DNA of 64,000 bases, from positions 496,001 to 560,000 of the forward strand of contig NZ_JACHWB010000002.1 of the NCBI RefSeq assembly GCF_014191055.1, given 5' to 3'. The position numbers and the translations under genes were made by a program. Source of the DNA: Microvirga lupini. Its GTDB lineage: Bacteria; Pseudomonadota; Alphaproteobacteria; Rhizobiales; Beijerinckiaceae. Below are positions 17,247-25,869 of this stretch, in pieces (within the stretch, counting starts at the first letter, position 1; every line of letters begins with the position of its first letter). Below the pieces are notes generated by a model. The model did not search any database, was not told the origin of the DNA, and saw nothing but the letters and a program-made list of their open reading frames with translations.

Positions 17247-17326
17247 AATCTTAAACCGCATCGCTCGAACAACCTGTCCGGCTTCGTGTTGAAGCCGCGA
17301 CGAACTTTGTCTGAAAGAGACCTCCC

Positions 17327-18130
17327 ATGTCCGTTTTCACCCGCCGCACCCTGCTGTCCGCCTCGTTCGTCCTCGGGGTCATCGCCGCGTCCCTGCCGGC
17401 CGCCGCCCAGCAGAATAGCATCAAGGTCGGCGTCATGTCGGGGGCCGAGGAAGAGGTGGCGCAGGTCGTCAAGAAGGTCGCGGCCACCAAGGGCCTGAAC
17501 GTCGAGCTCGTGCCCTTCTCCGACTATGCCCTCGTCAACGAGGCGCTGGAGCGCAAGGACCTCGACGCCAACGCCTTCCAGCACAAGCCCTATCTCGACG
17601 CGCAGATCGCCGCCCGCGGTTACAAGATCGTGCCCGTCGGCCTCACCTTCGTGCAGCCGATCGGCCTCTATTCCAGCAAGGTGAAGGCCGTCGCCGATCT
17701 GCCCAAGGGCGCCAAGATCGGCATCCCGAACGATCCGAGCAACGGCGGCCGCGCTCTCAACCTGCTCGCCGAGCAGGGCCTGATCAAGATCAAGGAAGGC
17801 AAAGGCCTGTCGCCGAGCCTCCTCGACATCGCCGAAAACCCGAAGGGCATCAAGTTCTCCGAACTCGACGCGGCGCAACTGCCCCGCGCCCTGCCCGATC
17901 TCGATGCGGCGGTGATCAACACCGACCACGCGCTCAACGCCGGCCTCGACATCCGCCGGGACACCATCGCGACGGAAAAGCGCGAGGGCAACCCTTATGC
18001 CAACTTCGTCGCCGCCCGTCAGGGCGACACACGCCCGGAGATCAAGACCTTCGTGGAAGCCTACCAGTCGACGGAAGTCGCCAAGTTCCTGGACGAGCGC
18101 TTCAAGGGCGCCATCATCCCGGCCTGGTAA
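17327..18130 (+). CDS. metQ: MetQ/NlpA-family methionine-binding protein
   Basis: A 267-residue periplasmic binding protein of the NLPA family. It has a signal peptide (about 1-28), the N-terminal strand IKVGVMSGAEEEVAQVV, and family segments VNEALERKDLDANAFQHKPYL and IGIPNDPSNGGRAL. Relatives bind D/L-methionine for the MetNI importer. Two features stand out: the signal ends SLPAAAQQ with no lipobox cysteine, so it is probably soluble rather than lipid-anchored, and metN/metI are not adjacent. The upstream SAM-II-like element supports a methionine role. AAAGAGACCTCCC precedes the ATG. Confidence 0.85.
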   Translation: MSVFTRRTLLSASFVLGVIAASLPAAAQQNSIKVGVMSGAEEEVAQVVKKVAATKGLNVELVPFSDYALVNEALERKDLDANAFQHKPYLDAQIAARGYKIVPVGLTFVQPIGLYSSKVKAVADLPKGAKIGIPNDPSNGGRALNLLAEQGLIKIKEGKGLSPSLLDIAENPKGIKFSELDAAQLPRALPDLDAAVINTDHALNAGLDIRRDTIATEKREGNPYANFVAARQGDTRPEIKTFVEAYQSTEVAKFLDERFKGAIIPAW

Positions 18131-18152
18131 GCGGCTGATCCTAAGCAAAGAA

Positions 18153-18183
18153 GCCCGCTTGCAGCGAAGCGATGCGAGCGGGC
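18153..18183. terminator. Convergent hairpin after metQ
   Basis: GCCCGCT (18153-18159) and AGCGGGC (18177-18183) form a 7-bp stem over a 17-base loop with further internal pairing. It lies between two convergent genes and has no T-tract. Confidence 0.5.
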
Positions 18184-18200
18184 CTCCGATCATGAAGGAA

Positions 18201-18914
18201 TCAGCTCACCGCCTCGACCCGAAGCTTGCCGTTGTTCAGAAAGCAGGCCTTGCTGAAAAGCTCTAGGTCCAGAGGATTTGGCAACCGGATATCGTGCATA
18301 TCTGGGTAAGGTTTCTTCGAAGGATCGTATGACCGGTCGATCTGCGAGACGAAGACAATCACCAGTTCTCGGCCCAACGCGAATGTCTTCAATGCGCGAA
18401 CCTGATCTGCCAATGGCGGATTCTCGCGCTTCTGATCGAGCAACTGAAGGTAGTCTACGACGGCGAGCGTGCCACGAGGCGCTGATGTCAGTGTTCGCAT
18501 GATGTGGTCGGCATTGATGGTATCGGAACAGTCGAAGCTGAACAGGCCATCGAAATGATCCAGATCCCAACCGATTGTACGGAAGCGATCGCGGATGTCC
18601 TTCTCCGTATATTCCAGCGTAAAGAACACGCTTCGACTTCCGGATCTCATCGCCTCCACGGCTAATTCAAGGCTCATCAGAGTCTTGCCCTGCCCTGGCC
18701 GGGCGCCGATCAGCACCAGATCGCCCGGCGCCAATCTCCCAAACAGCTTGCCGACTGGCGTGATCGCGGCATGTCTGGAGGCGAGCAAACTCCAAGTCTT
18801 GCAGCCCTCCTGAAGGGCAATGCGATCGAGTGCTTCGTTAAGCGGAATGTCTTGTTCGCGAGCCAGCCGCTTGGCTCTGCGCTTCAAAAGATAAATGGGA
18901 GCTGATAGCTTCAT
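18201..18914 (-). CDS. Small DnaB-like RecA-fold ATPase
   Basis: A 237-residue single-domain protein. The Walker A motif is GARPGQGKT (70-78), Walker B is LAVVDYLQLL (150-159), and VIVFVSQID is the sensor-like strand, all as in the C-terminal helicase domain of DnaB. The N-terminal 50 residues are a basic helical segment (YLLKRRAKRLAREQ) rather than the DnaG-binding domain, so it is not a replicative helicase by itself. The ATG at 18914 has GGAAGG eight bases upstream. Its base composition looks lower in GC than that of its neighbours, hinting at later acquisition. Its partner and substrate are unknown. Confidence 0.75.
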   Translation of the reverse strand: MKLSAPIYLLKRRAKRLAREQDIPLNEALDRIALQEGCKTWSLLASRHAAITPVGKLFGRLAPGDLVLIGARPGQGKTLMSLELAVEAMRSGSRSVFFTLEYTEKDIRDRFRTIGWDLDHFDGLFSFDCSDTINADHIMRTLTSAPRGTLAVVDYLQLLDQKRENPPLADQVRALKTFALGRELVIVFVSQIDRSYDPSKKPYPDMHDIRLPNPLDLELFSKACFLNNGKLRVEAVS

Positions 18915-19185
18915 CGGTAAACCTTCCATCGCGAGCGGTCATCGCAGTCCCTCCTTGTGCTTTTGCTCGAACAGTCGGTTCGATGATCTGCCAGCCCTGC
19001 ATGAGTTCTACTTTCCCGAGTGGAGGGGGGAGGCGTGGGCCGCGCCGGAATCGAACACTATCTCGATCCTTCCTTGGCGAAAATCCCATCAGCCGGCACA
19101 ATCGGCAGATTTACAGGAGAGTTTCGCCGCCCTGATAATGCGTAAGGCCTTTGGCCCTCCCAGAGCGCCGTCATTATCTTGTGGT

Positions 19186-20058
19186 TTACCGAAGGCTCGT
19201 CGCCTTCACCCACCAGTCCGGCCGCAGGCGACGGATCCCCTGCGCCGCCTTGGCGGCTGCCTCGCAATCATCGTAGAGCCCGAACACCGTCGCGCCCGAA
19301 CCGGACATGCGTGCCAGGCGGCAGCCATCCGTCTCGCGGAGCAAGCCGAGCGCCTCGCCGATCAGCGGCTGCACTTTGAGTGCGGGCAGTTCGAGATCGT
19401 TGCGGGTTTGCTCCAGCATGGCGAGGAGAACGTCCAGGGAGGGGCCATCGGGAGCGGGATGCGCGGTGGCAGCCAGCCCTTGCCCAGGCTGCAGGCCGAG
19501 AGCCCTGAAAACCGCCGGTGTCTCCACAGGCACGCGCGGGTTGACCAGCACGGCAAAGAGGCGCGGCAGGGTCAGCGCAGGTCCCAGCTCCTCCCCCGCC
19601 CCCCACATCATCCGGGCTCTCGTTTCAAGGCACACGGGCACATCGGCTCCTGTGAGGCGGGCGGCCTCCCTCAGGGCTGGATGCGACACCGGCAGGCCGT
19701 TGAGGCGGCCCAAGAGCCGCAAGGCTGCGCCGGCGTCTGACGATCCGCCGCCGATCCCGGCCGCCACCGGCAGGCGCTTCGTCAGATGGAAAGTGCCGAC
19801 CTTCAGGCCGTCCAGGCGCTCTGCCAGAAGGCGGGCCGCCTTCATGACGAGGTTGTCGGCATTGCTCCCGGCGAGCGGGGCCGTCGGGCCGCTGACCTCA
19901 AGCATCAGGCTAGACCCCGGCGTTAGCTGCAGGTCGTCGCCGGTGCCGGCGAAGACCACGAGGCTTTCGAGGTCGTGATAGCCGTCGGCCCGGCGCCCGA
20001 GCACGTGGAGCGTCAGGTTGATCTTGGCTGGGGCGCGGGTGGCAAGCGGCTGGGGCAT
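19186..20058 (-). CDS. ispE: 4-diphosphocytidyl-2-C-methyl-D-erythritol kinase
   Basis: A 290-residue GHMP kinase of the non-mevalonate (MEP) isoprenoid pathway, phosphorylating CDP-methylerythritol. The N-terminus has [20 protein letters not shown], and the ATP loop is [18 protein letters not shown]. Near the C-terminus [14 protein letters not shown] is the third GHMP motif. I start at the ATG at 20058; the frame extends to 20274 but that part is translated repeat DNA (20124-20274). The gap to the DnaB-like gene (18915-19185) holds no gene that I can support. It supplies precursors used by the polyprenyl synthase at 15941-16966. Confidence 0.95.
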   Translation of the reverse strand: MPQPLATRAPAKINLTLHVLGRRADGYHDLESLVVFAGTGDDLQLTPGSSLMLEVSGPTAPLAGSNADNLVMKAARLLAERLDGLKVGTFHLTKRLPVAAGIGGGSSDAGAALRLLGRLNGLPVSHPALREAARLTGADVPVCLETRARMMWGAGEELGPALTLPRLFAVLVNPRVPVETPAVFRALGLQPGQGLAATAHPAPDGPSLDVLLAMLEQTRNDLELPALKVQPLIGEALGLLRETDGCRLARMSGSGATVFGLYDDCEAAAKAAQGIRRLRPDWWVKATSLR

Positions 20059-20123
20059 GACGCTTCCATGCCCGAGAGAGCGGCGGATGGGAAGAGAAGT
20101 TACAGCACGTCCACTTTCCTCGC

Positions 20124-20224
20124 CCCTCATCCTGAGGAGCAGCAAAGCTGCGTCTCGAAGGAGGATCCAGCGCACTCTGGAGACGCCCTCGTCCTTCGAG
20201 ACGCTACGCTCCTCAGGATGAGGG
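20124..20224. repeat. About 100-bp long-hairpin repeat (CCCTCATCCTGAGGAGC ends)
   Basis: CCCTCATCCTGAGGAGC (20124-20140) and its exact complement (20208-20224) are 17-bp perfect inverted repeats. Inside, GTCTCGAAGGA (20152-20162) pairs perfectly with 20192-20202. The element lies just upstream of ispE and produces a spurious N-terminal extension of that reading frame. Confidence 0.85.
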
Positions 20225-20251
20225 CTTAGGGTGTGACCAGTTTGAAAAGCA

Positions 20252-20274
20252 ATGGCCGGGACGAGCCCGGCCAT
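20252..20274. repeat. Short GGCC palindrome between TPR gene and ispE
   Basis: ATGGCCGGG (20252-20260) and CCCGGCCAT (20266-20274) form a 9-bp stem with a five-base loop. A related palindrome occurs at 31831-31860 and a degenerate one near 26749, suggesting a dispersed small repeat. It may also end transcription of the TPR gene, which stops 29 bases away. Confidence 0.7.
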
Positions 20275-20303
20275 GACGTAGAACGTTTTGTTATCGAGAG
20301 AAC

Positions 20304-22109
20304 TTACCCGCCGTTCTGCTTCGGCGCTTCCGTCTGTGGCGCAGGCGTATTCTCCGCCGCAGCCGGCTTCGGATCCTCCTCAAGACCGTTGTCGATCTTC
20401 TTGAGAATCTTCACGAGCTCCTCGTGCTCCGGATCCGAGTTCTTGGCGTGGTCCCACTGGAACTTCGCCTCGAGCTTGCGGCCGACCTTCCAATAAGCAT
20501 CGCCCAGGTGGTCGTTGATGGTGGAATCGCCCGGCTTCAGCTCGACGGCCTTTTCCAGCTCGCGCACGGCATCCTCGTAGCGGCCCATGCGGAAATAGGC
20601 CCAGCCCAGCGAGTCGATGATCATGCCGTCGCGGGGCGCGAGTTCGACCGCCTTCGTGAGCATCTTGAAGGCTTCGTCGATATTCATGTTCTGGTCGACC
20701 CAGGAATAGGCGAGATAGTTCATCACCTGGGCCCGGGCGGCGTTCAGGGTCTCCGGGACGAGTTCCAGGGCCTTCTTCAGGTCGGCCTCGCCCTTGTCCC
20801 ATTGCTTCGAGCGCTCGTAGGACGAGCCGCGGTAGAAGAACAGGATCCAGTGGCCACGCTCGGGCTGGCCGACGAGGTTGATGGCCTTGGTATAGGTTTC
20901 AGCAGCTTCCGCGAACTTCTTGCGCGAGCGCTGCACATTGCCCAGCGCCATGACCACGTCGACTTCCTCGGGATGCTCTTTCATGAGCTTCTCGAGATGC
21001 GCAATGGCATCCTCGCCGCGACCCATCAGCTCGTAATTGTGCCCGATGGAGATGTCGGCGCTCGTGCGGATTGGGGAATCCTTCGGGATTCGCGCGAAGA
21101 TCGCGTTGGCGTTGTCGTACTGCTTCAGGCGCTCGTAGACGTCCCCGAGGGTGACGAGGGCCAGCGGGTGATCCGGCTTGAGATCGAGGCCGAGACGGAG
21201 ATAGATGATCGCCGTCAGCTCGTCGCCCTGGGAGTTACCGACGACGCCGAGCCCGTAGAGGAGTTCCGCCGCACCGTCCTGCGCGTTGTTGACGAGCGGC
21301 AGGAGGGGTTTGCCCTCCTCCAGGGCCGTCATGGCAGCGCGGACGATGGGATGGCGCGGGGACACGTCGTCGAAGGCCTTATAGACCTTCAGGGCCTCGT
21401 CCTTGCGGCCGCGCTTGGCGAGGAACCGGCCATAGGCGTCAACCACCTGCAAGGTGTTGCGCTCGCCCTCGTAAGCCGCCTTGAAGCGCTTCTCGGCTTC
21501 GGCCGCATTGCCGGTCACATCGGCGATGAGGGCGGCGTGGTACTCGCGGAATTGGTCGAAGGCGCGCTCGTTCTTGAGCTTGTCGACGGTGGCGAGTGCC
21601 TGCTTGCCGTCCTTGGAGCCGGCGAAGGTCCAGGCGGAGAGAAGCGTCGCCGTGAGATCCGCCTGGCGACCGCGCATGCTCTTGGAGAGCCGGGCGCGGG
21701 CATCGGCATATTTCTGGGTTTTGATGGCGCGGACGCTCAGCGCGAACTGGGCGAGGTTGTTCGACCCGTCCTGGGCCGAGAGACGCTCCGCCGCCCGGAT
21801 GGCATCCGGCATGGAGCCGTTGGCCAGGAACGCCACGAAAGCCCGCTCCAGAAGCTCCTGGTTACGAGGGTCTTCCTGGATGGCCTGGCGGAAGAAGAGC
21901 GTCGCAGCCTCCGTGTCCCGCGCGGAACCCGCCACGTAGGCCGACAGGAAATTACCCTCAAGGCTTTGGGCCGGCTCAAGAATCTCGTCCTCGGCGGCAT
22001 TCGCCACGGCAGCAGGAGAGACCAGCACGGTGGCGGCCATCAACATCAGGGCGGTCAAGCCCCTGCGGGACTTCAGAATTTTCAAGGTGGGCACGAAGCG
22101 CGGCTCCAA
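20304..22109 (-). CDS. Exported tetratricopeptide-repeat protein
   Basis: A 601-residue protein with a signal or anchor segment (about residues 17-38, [20 protein letters not shown]) and around ten TPR units. The clearest run is in the last third: [65 protein letters not shown] and [18 protein letters not shown]. The tail (about 578-601) is disordered and rich in Pro/Ala/Glu. Proteins of this layout act as periplasmic or envelope scaffolds; the partner is not visible here. It is followed towards ispE by two repeats. Confidence 0.85.
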   Translation of the reverse strand: MEPRFVPTLKILKSRRGLTALMLMAATVLVSPAAVANAAEDEILEPAQSLEGNFLSAYVAGSARDTEAATLFFRQAIQEDPRNQELLERAFVAFLANGSMPDAIRAAERLSAQDGSNNLAQFALSVRAIKTQKYADARARLSKSMRGRQADLTATLLSAWTFAGSKDGKQALATVDKLKNERAFDQFREYHAALIADVTGNAAEAEKRFKAAYEGERNTLQVVDAYGRFLAKRGRKDEALKVYKAFDDVSPRHPIVRAAMTALEEGKPLLPLVNNAQDGAAELLYGLGVVGNSQGDELTAIIYLRLGLDLKPDHPLALVTLGDVYERLKQYDNANAIFARIPKDSPIRTSADISIGHNYELMGRGEDAIAHLEKLMKEHPEEVDVVMALGNVQRSRKKFAEAAETYTKAINLVGQPERGHWILFFYRGSSYERSKQWDKGEADLKKALELVPETLNAARAQVMNYLAYSWVDQNMNIDEAFKMLTKAVELAPRDGMIIDSLGWAYFRMGRYEDAVRELEKAVELKPGDSTINDHLGDAYWKVGRKLEAKFQWDHAKNSDPEHEELVKILKKIDNGLEEDPKPAAAENTPAPQTEAPKQNGG

Positions 22110-22250
22110 TCATCGCGACATCTCATCAGAGGGAGATGTGCGCCAAATCAGGCCGGAGAATGGCGTCTCCCTCAGAGCGCCGCAAGGGGACAATTGACGC
22201 TGGGGCGTAAAAGCCTCGTGAGAGGGGGAGTTTAGCTTCAAGCCAGGCGT

Positions 22251-22348
22251 GTCATCCCGGGGCTGCGCAGCAGAACCCAGGATCGCCCGACGAGAATGGC
22301 GCCTCATGCGGCTCGCGATCCCGGATCGCCTGCGGCGTCCGGGATGAC
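22251..22348. repeat. About 100-bp long-hairpin repeat (GTCATCCCGG ends)
   Basis: GTCATCCCGG (22251-22260) and CCGGGATGAC (22339-22348) bound a 98-bp imperfect inverted repeat lying in the 257-base gap between the ETF-QO gene and the TPR gene, both transcribed leftward. It resembles 13367-13466 in its ends and length. Confidence 0.7.
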
Positions 22349-22366
22349 TGCTGGAGGGGTTTAACC

Positions 22367-24031
22367 TCACATATTGACGTAGTTCGGCCCGCCGCCGCCT
22401 TCGGGGGTGACCCAGTTGATGTTCTGGTTCGGGTCCTTGATGTCGCAGGTCTTGCAGTGGACGCAGTTCTGAGCGTTGATCTGGTAGCGCACGCCGCCTT
22501 CGCCCTCGACCCATTCATAGACACCCGCCGGGCAATAGCGCTGCGACGGACCGCCAAAGACATCGTGCTCGGAACCCTTCTGCAGACCCATGTCCTTGAC
22601 CTTGAGATGGACCGGCTGGTCCTCCTCGTGGTTGGTGTTGGACAGGAACACCGAGGACAGCCGGTCGAAGGTGAGCACCCCGTCGGGCCTGTCGTACTTG
22701 ATCGGCGTCACCTGGGAGAGCGGCAGCAGGCACTCGTGATCGGGCTTGCCGTGGCTCATGGTGCCGAAGGGCGACCAGTTGAAGATCTCGGTCAGCCACA
22801 TGTCGAGCCCGCCGAGCGCCACGCCGGCCGCCGTGCCGTATTTCGACCAGAGTGGCTTCACGTTGCGCACGCGCTTGAGGTCGTAGCCGATGGGCGAGGA
22901 GCGCCAGGCCTCCTCGTAGGACGCCACCTCGTCATGGGCCCGACCCACCTGCAGGGCCGCAAACACATGGTCGGCGCAGAGCATGCCCGACAGGATCGCG
23001 TTGTGGCTGCCCTTGATGCGCGGCACGTTCACGAAGCCGGCCGAGTCACCGACGAGGCAGCCGCCGGGGAAGGACAGGCGCGGCACCGACTGCCAGCCGC
23101 CCTCCATGATGGCGCGCGCCCCGTAGCCGATGCGCTTTGCCCCCTCGAACACGTCGCGCACCATCGGATGCGTCTTGAAGCGCTGGAACTCGTCGAAGGG
23201 CGACAGGGTCGGGTTCTTGTAGTTGAGGTGCACCACAAAGCCGACGGACACCAGGTTGTCGTCGAAGTGGTAGAGCCAGGAGCCGCCGCCGGAATTGTTC
23301 GGCAGCGGCCAGCCCATGGAGTGGCGCACGAGGCCCGGGCGGAAGTGCTCGGGCTTGACCTGCCACAGCTCCTTGATGCCGATGCCGTATTTCTGGTGGT
23401 CCTTGCCCGCATTCAGGCCGAAGCGCTCGACCATCTGCTTGGTCAGCGAGCCGCGCGCACCCTCGCCGAAGATCGTGTACTTGGCACGCAGCTCCATACC
23501 GCGGGTGAAGTTGGCATTGGGCTCGCCGTTGCGGCTGATCCCCATGTCGCCGGTGGCCACGCCCACCACCTTGCCGTCCTCGATCAGGACCTCGGAGGCC
23601 GGAAAGCCGGGATAGATCTCGACGCCGAGCTCCTCCGCCTTGCGGCCGAGATAGCGGGCGACGTTGCCGAGCGAGCCGACGAAGTTGCCGTGGTTGTTCA
23701 TGAGCTTGGGCATGAATACATTGGGCAGCTTCACGCCGCCGGCATGGCCCAGATACATGAACTCGTCGGCCGTCACCTCAGTCTTGAGCGGCCGGTCCGG
23801 ATCGGAGCGCCACTCGGGCAGGAGCCCGTCGAGGCCGATCGGGTCGATGACCGCGCCGGAGAGGATGTGTGCGCCGACCTCGGAGCCCTTCTCCACCACG
23901 ACCACGGAGATGTCAGCGCCGGCTTCCGACGCCTGCTGCTTGAGCCGGATGGCTGTGGCGAGACCCGCTGGACCTGCGCCCACGACAACGACGTCAAACT
24001 CCATCGATTCACGGGCAGGCAGATCGGACAT
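22367..24031 (-). CDS. Electron-transfer flavoprotein-ubiquinone oxidoreductase
   Basis: A 554-residue membrane-associated flavoprotein that passes electrons from ETF (fatty-acid and amino-acid oxidation) to ubiquinone. The FAD-binding motif is FDVVVVGAGPAGLATA near the N-terminus. The C-terminal [4Fe-4S] ligands are in RYCPAGVYEW and NCVHCKTCDIKDPNQNI. GPGLRALPR-like and GGWQSVPRLSFPGGCLVGD segments fit the family. The start at 24031 follows GGAGGAGACACCA, an excellent ribosome-binding site; the upstream in-frame start at 24103 lies inside the promoter. Confidence 0.96.
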   Translation of the reverse strand: MSDLPARESMEFDVVVVGAGPAGLATAIRLKQQASEAGADISVVVVEKGSEVGAHILSGAVIDPIGLDGLLPEWRSDPDRPLKTEVTADEFMYLGHAGGVKLPNVFMPKLMNNHGNFVGSLGNVARYLGRKAEELGVEIYPGFPASEVLIEDGKVVGVATGDMGISRNGEPNANFTRGMELRAKYTIFGEGARGSLTKQMVERFGLNAGKDHQKYGIGIKELWQVKPEHFRPGLVRHSMGWPLPNNSGGGSWLYHFDDNLVSVGFVVHLNYKNPTLSPFDEFQRFKTHPMVRDVFEGAKRIGYGARAIMEGGWQSVPRLSFPGGCLVGDSAGFVNVPRIKGSHNAILSGMLCADHVFAALQVGRAHDEVASYEEAWRSSPIGYDLKRVRNVKPLWSKYGTAAGVALGGLDMWLTEIFNWSPFGTMSHGKPDHECLLPLSQVTPIKYDRPDGVLTFDRLSSVFLSNTNHEEDQPVHLKVKDMGLQKGSEHDVFGGPSQRYCPAGVYEWVEGEGGVRYQINAQNCVHCKTCDIKDPNQNINWVTPEGGGGPNYVNM

Positions 24032-24060
24032 TGGTGTCTCCTCCTGGGATACGCTCTTAA

Positions 24061-24102
24061 ACGGCAGATAGTTTATATATGAACAATCTGCCGGGTTTCT
24101 CA
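24061..24102 (-). promoter_or_regulatory. Promoter of ETF-QO with overlapping dyad
   Basis: On the minus strand TTGAGA (24102-24097) and TATATA (24078-24073) are 18 bases apart, a plausible -35/-10 pair about 40 bases from the start codon. CGGCAGAT (24061-24068) and ATCTGCCG (24085-24092) form a perfect 8-bp inverted repeat flanking the -10 region, an operator-like arrangement for a repressor. Confidence 0.45.
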
Positions 24103-24313
24103 AGTCGTTCTAAGTTGAGACACTTCCCTAGCTTCATTGCAGCGAGGCTGAAAGTTCTCTTTCCGCATAAGGTTATGCGAAATCATCCAATTCATGATGG
24201 TGAACTTCGGGCCTGGGCCAACCGCGTTCATGAACCCAATAGACGCAAGATGGCAGAGGATTTCTGCGCCGGATAGCAGCCATCGGTTGTTCGCATGTGC
24301 CGGGGCGCTTAAG

Positions 24314-24886
24314 ATGCGTATCATGCAGGGCCATCCGTCCAACCCAGCGTTCTATACGCTCTTCGAGACCGCCATCGGCCCTTGCGGGCTGGCCTGGAAC
24401 GAGCGCGGCGTGATCGGCTTTCAGCTCCCCGAGGACGATGAATCCAGGACTCGCGGCCGCCTCGCGAAGCGCTTCCCCGGAATCATGGAGGCCCCGCCCC
24501 CGCCGGTCATCCAGAACATCATTGCCGACGTGACGGCTCTGCTACAGGGCGAGGCGCGCGACTTGTCCTGCGTGCCGCTGGACATGGAAGGCGTAACGGA
24601 GTTCGACCGCCGCGTTTACGAGATTGCCCGCAGCATCCCACCGGGCCGCGTGCTGACCTATGGCGAGGTTGCGGCCCGGCTCGGCATCAACAACGCCCGG
24701 GCCATCGGCCAGTCTCTCGGGCGCAATCCGTTTGCCGTCATCGTGCCCTGCCATCGGGTTGTCGCGGCAGACGGCAAGCTGGGCGGCTTCTCGGCCAATG
24801 GCGGCTCTACGACCAAGCGCCGCCTGCTCGCCATTGAGGACGCCAGACGTGACGAGAATCCGACCCTCTTCGACCTGATTTCGTGA
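24314..24886 (+). CDS. ogt: Methylated-DNA-protein cysteine methyltransferase
   Basis: A 190-residue suicide repair protein that takes the alkyl group from O6-methylguanine onto C146 in VIVPCHRVV. The winged-helix part carries PPGRVLTYGEVAARLG, followed by ARAIGQSLGRNPF, then KLGGFSANGG after the active site. There is no Ada-type N-terminal regulatory domain. I start at the ATG at 24314; an ATG three codons later is equally possible, and the frame is open upstream to 24194 without family-like sequence. It is divergent from ETF-QO. Confidence 0.93.
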   Translation: MRIMQGHPSNPAFYTLFETAIGPCGLAWNERGVIGFQLPEDDESRTRGRLAKRFPGIMEAPPPPVIQNIIADVTALLQGEARDLSCVPLDMEGVTEFDRRVYEIARSIPPGRVLTYGEVAARLGINNARAIGQSLGRNPFAVIVPCHRVVAADGKLGGFSANGGSTTKRRLLAIEDARRDENPTLFDLIS

Positions 24887-24955
24887 TGACAAGATCTGTT
24901 GGGTTCTTCGCGAACCTGAGTTGTCCACAGCCCCTCGGATGCTTACATACGGATC

Positions 24956-25792
24956 ATGCAGGATCTCCCCTCCGACCGCGACGCTCTCCAGGCGCTGCTC
25001 GACTTCCATGTCGAGGCAGGTGTCGATCTTGCGCTCGACGAGACGCCGCATAACCGCTTCGCGGAGCCGAAGGCTGCTCCTGCTCAGGCCAAGACTCCTG
25101 CAAAGGCCCCTGCATCCAAGTCCAACCCTCCACCATCTGCCCCCTCTCCCCGTGCCCTCCCCAAGGTGGCTGCCGGCGCTCCCGAGGAGGTGGCAAGCCT
25201 TGCCCGCGAGCAGGCCCGCCATGCTCAATCCCTTGAGGAGCTTGAAGGGATCCTGGCGGGCTTCGACGGCTGCGCCCTGAAGTTTTCCGCCAAGAACCTC
25301 GCCTTCGCGGACGGCAATCCGCAAGGCCGGGTGATGCTGGTGGGCGAGGCTCCCGGTGCGGACGAGGACCGGATCGGCAAGCCCTTCATGGGCCGCTCCG
25401 GCCAGCTCCTCGACCGGATGCTTGCGACCATCGGGCTCGACCGCAGCCAAGTGTATGTGGCGAACATCGTGCCCTGGCGCCCGCCGGGCAACCGCACGCC
25501 GACGCCCCAGGAAATCGCCATCTGCAAGCCCTTCATTGCGCGGCAGATCGAGCTGGCGTCACCTGAATTCGTGCTCTGCCTCGGCGGCCCGGCCGCCCAG
25601 AACCTGCTCGGCATCAAGGACGGCATCCTGCGCACCCGCGGCCGCTGGTTCACCTACAAGACCGAGGACGGGCGCGAGATCAAAGCCCTGCCGACCCTGC
25701 ACCCGGCCTACCTCCTGCGCCAGCCTCTGCAGAAGCGCCTCGGCTGGCGCGATTTCCAGGCCCTGCGGCGGGCGCTGGACGGGCGCGAATAG
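24956..25792 (+). CDS. Uracil-DNA glycosylase, family 4-like, with N-terminal extension
   Basis: A 278-residue protein. The catalytic domain (about 95-278) has GEAPGADEDRIGKPFMG (from 130), NIVPWRPPGNRTPTPQE (from 170) and TLHPAYLLRQP near 249, the family-4 motif set. It would remove uracil from DNA. Two things are odd. First, residues 35-75 are a Pro/Ala/Lys-rich linker joining a short N-terminal segment. Second, only three cysteines are placed like iron-sulfur ligands (C106, C190, C208), because the usual paired CxxC is represented by a single C106. A cluster is therefore uncertain. Confidence 0.88.
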   Translation: MQDLPSDRDALQALLDFHVEAGVDLALDETPHNRFAEPKAAPAQAKTPAKAPASKSNPPPSAPSPRALPKVAAGAPEEVASLAREQARHAQSLEELEGILAGFDGCALKFSAKNLAFADGNPQGRVMLVGEAPGADEDRIGKPFMGRSGQLLDRMLATIGLDRSQVYVANIVPWRPPGNRTPTPQEIAICKPFIARQIELASPEFVLCLGGPAAQNLLGIKDGILRTRGRWFTYKTEDGREIKALPTLHPAYLLRQPLQKRLGWRDFQALRRALDGRE

Positions 25793-25869
25793 GCACCCGT
25801 TCGGAACCCGTTTATATGCTTACGCCTTAAGCTCCTGCGGCATCCCGTGTCGCAGCTGGAAGGTGGATC

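Noticed and set aside
19020..19170. tRNA-like fragments on the minus strand (a T-loop-like GTTCGATTCCGGC and an anticodon-arm-like CTGTAAATCTGC)
   Set aside because: The T-stem does not pair, the parts are too far apart for one tRNA and no complete cloverleaf can be drawn. It may be chance or a very degenerate remnant.
20059..20274. N-terminal extension of ispE to 20274
   Set aside because: The added residues are translated repeat elements; the family N-terminus starts at 20058.
20424..22235. Plus-strand open frame of 603 codons opposite the TPR gene
   Set aside because: Shadow frame; the minus-strand protein has a signal peptide and regular TPR units.
22457..24082. Plus-strand open frame of 541 codons opposite ETF-QO
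   Set aside because: Shadow frame; the minus-strand product has complete FAD and iron-sulfur motifs.
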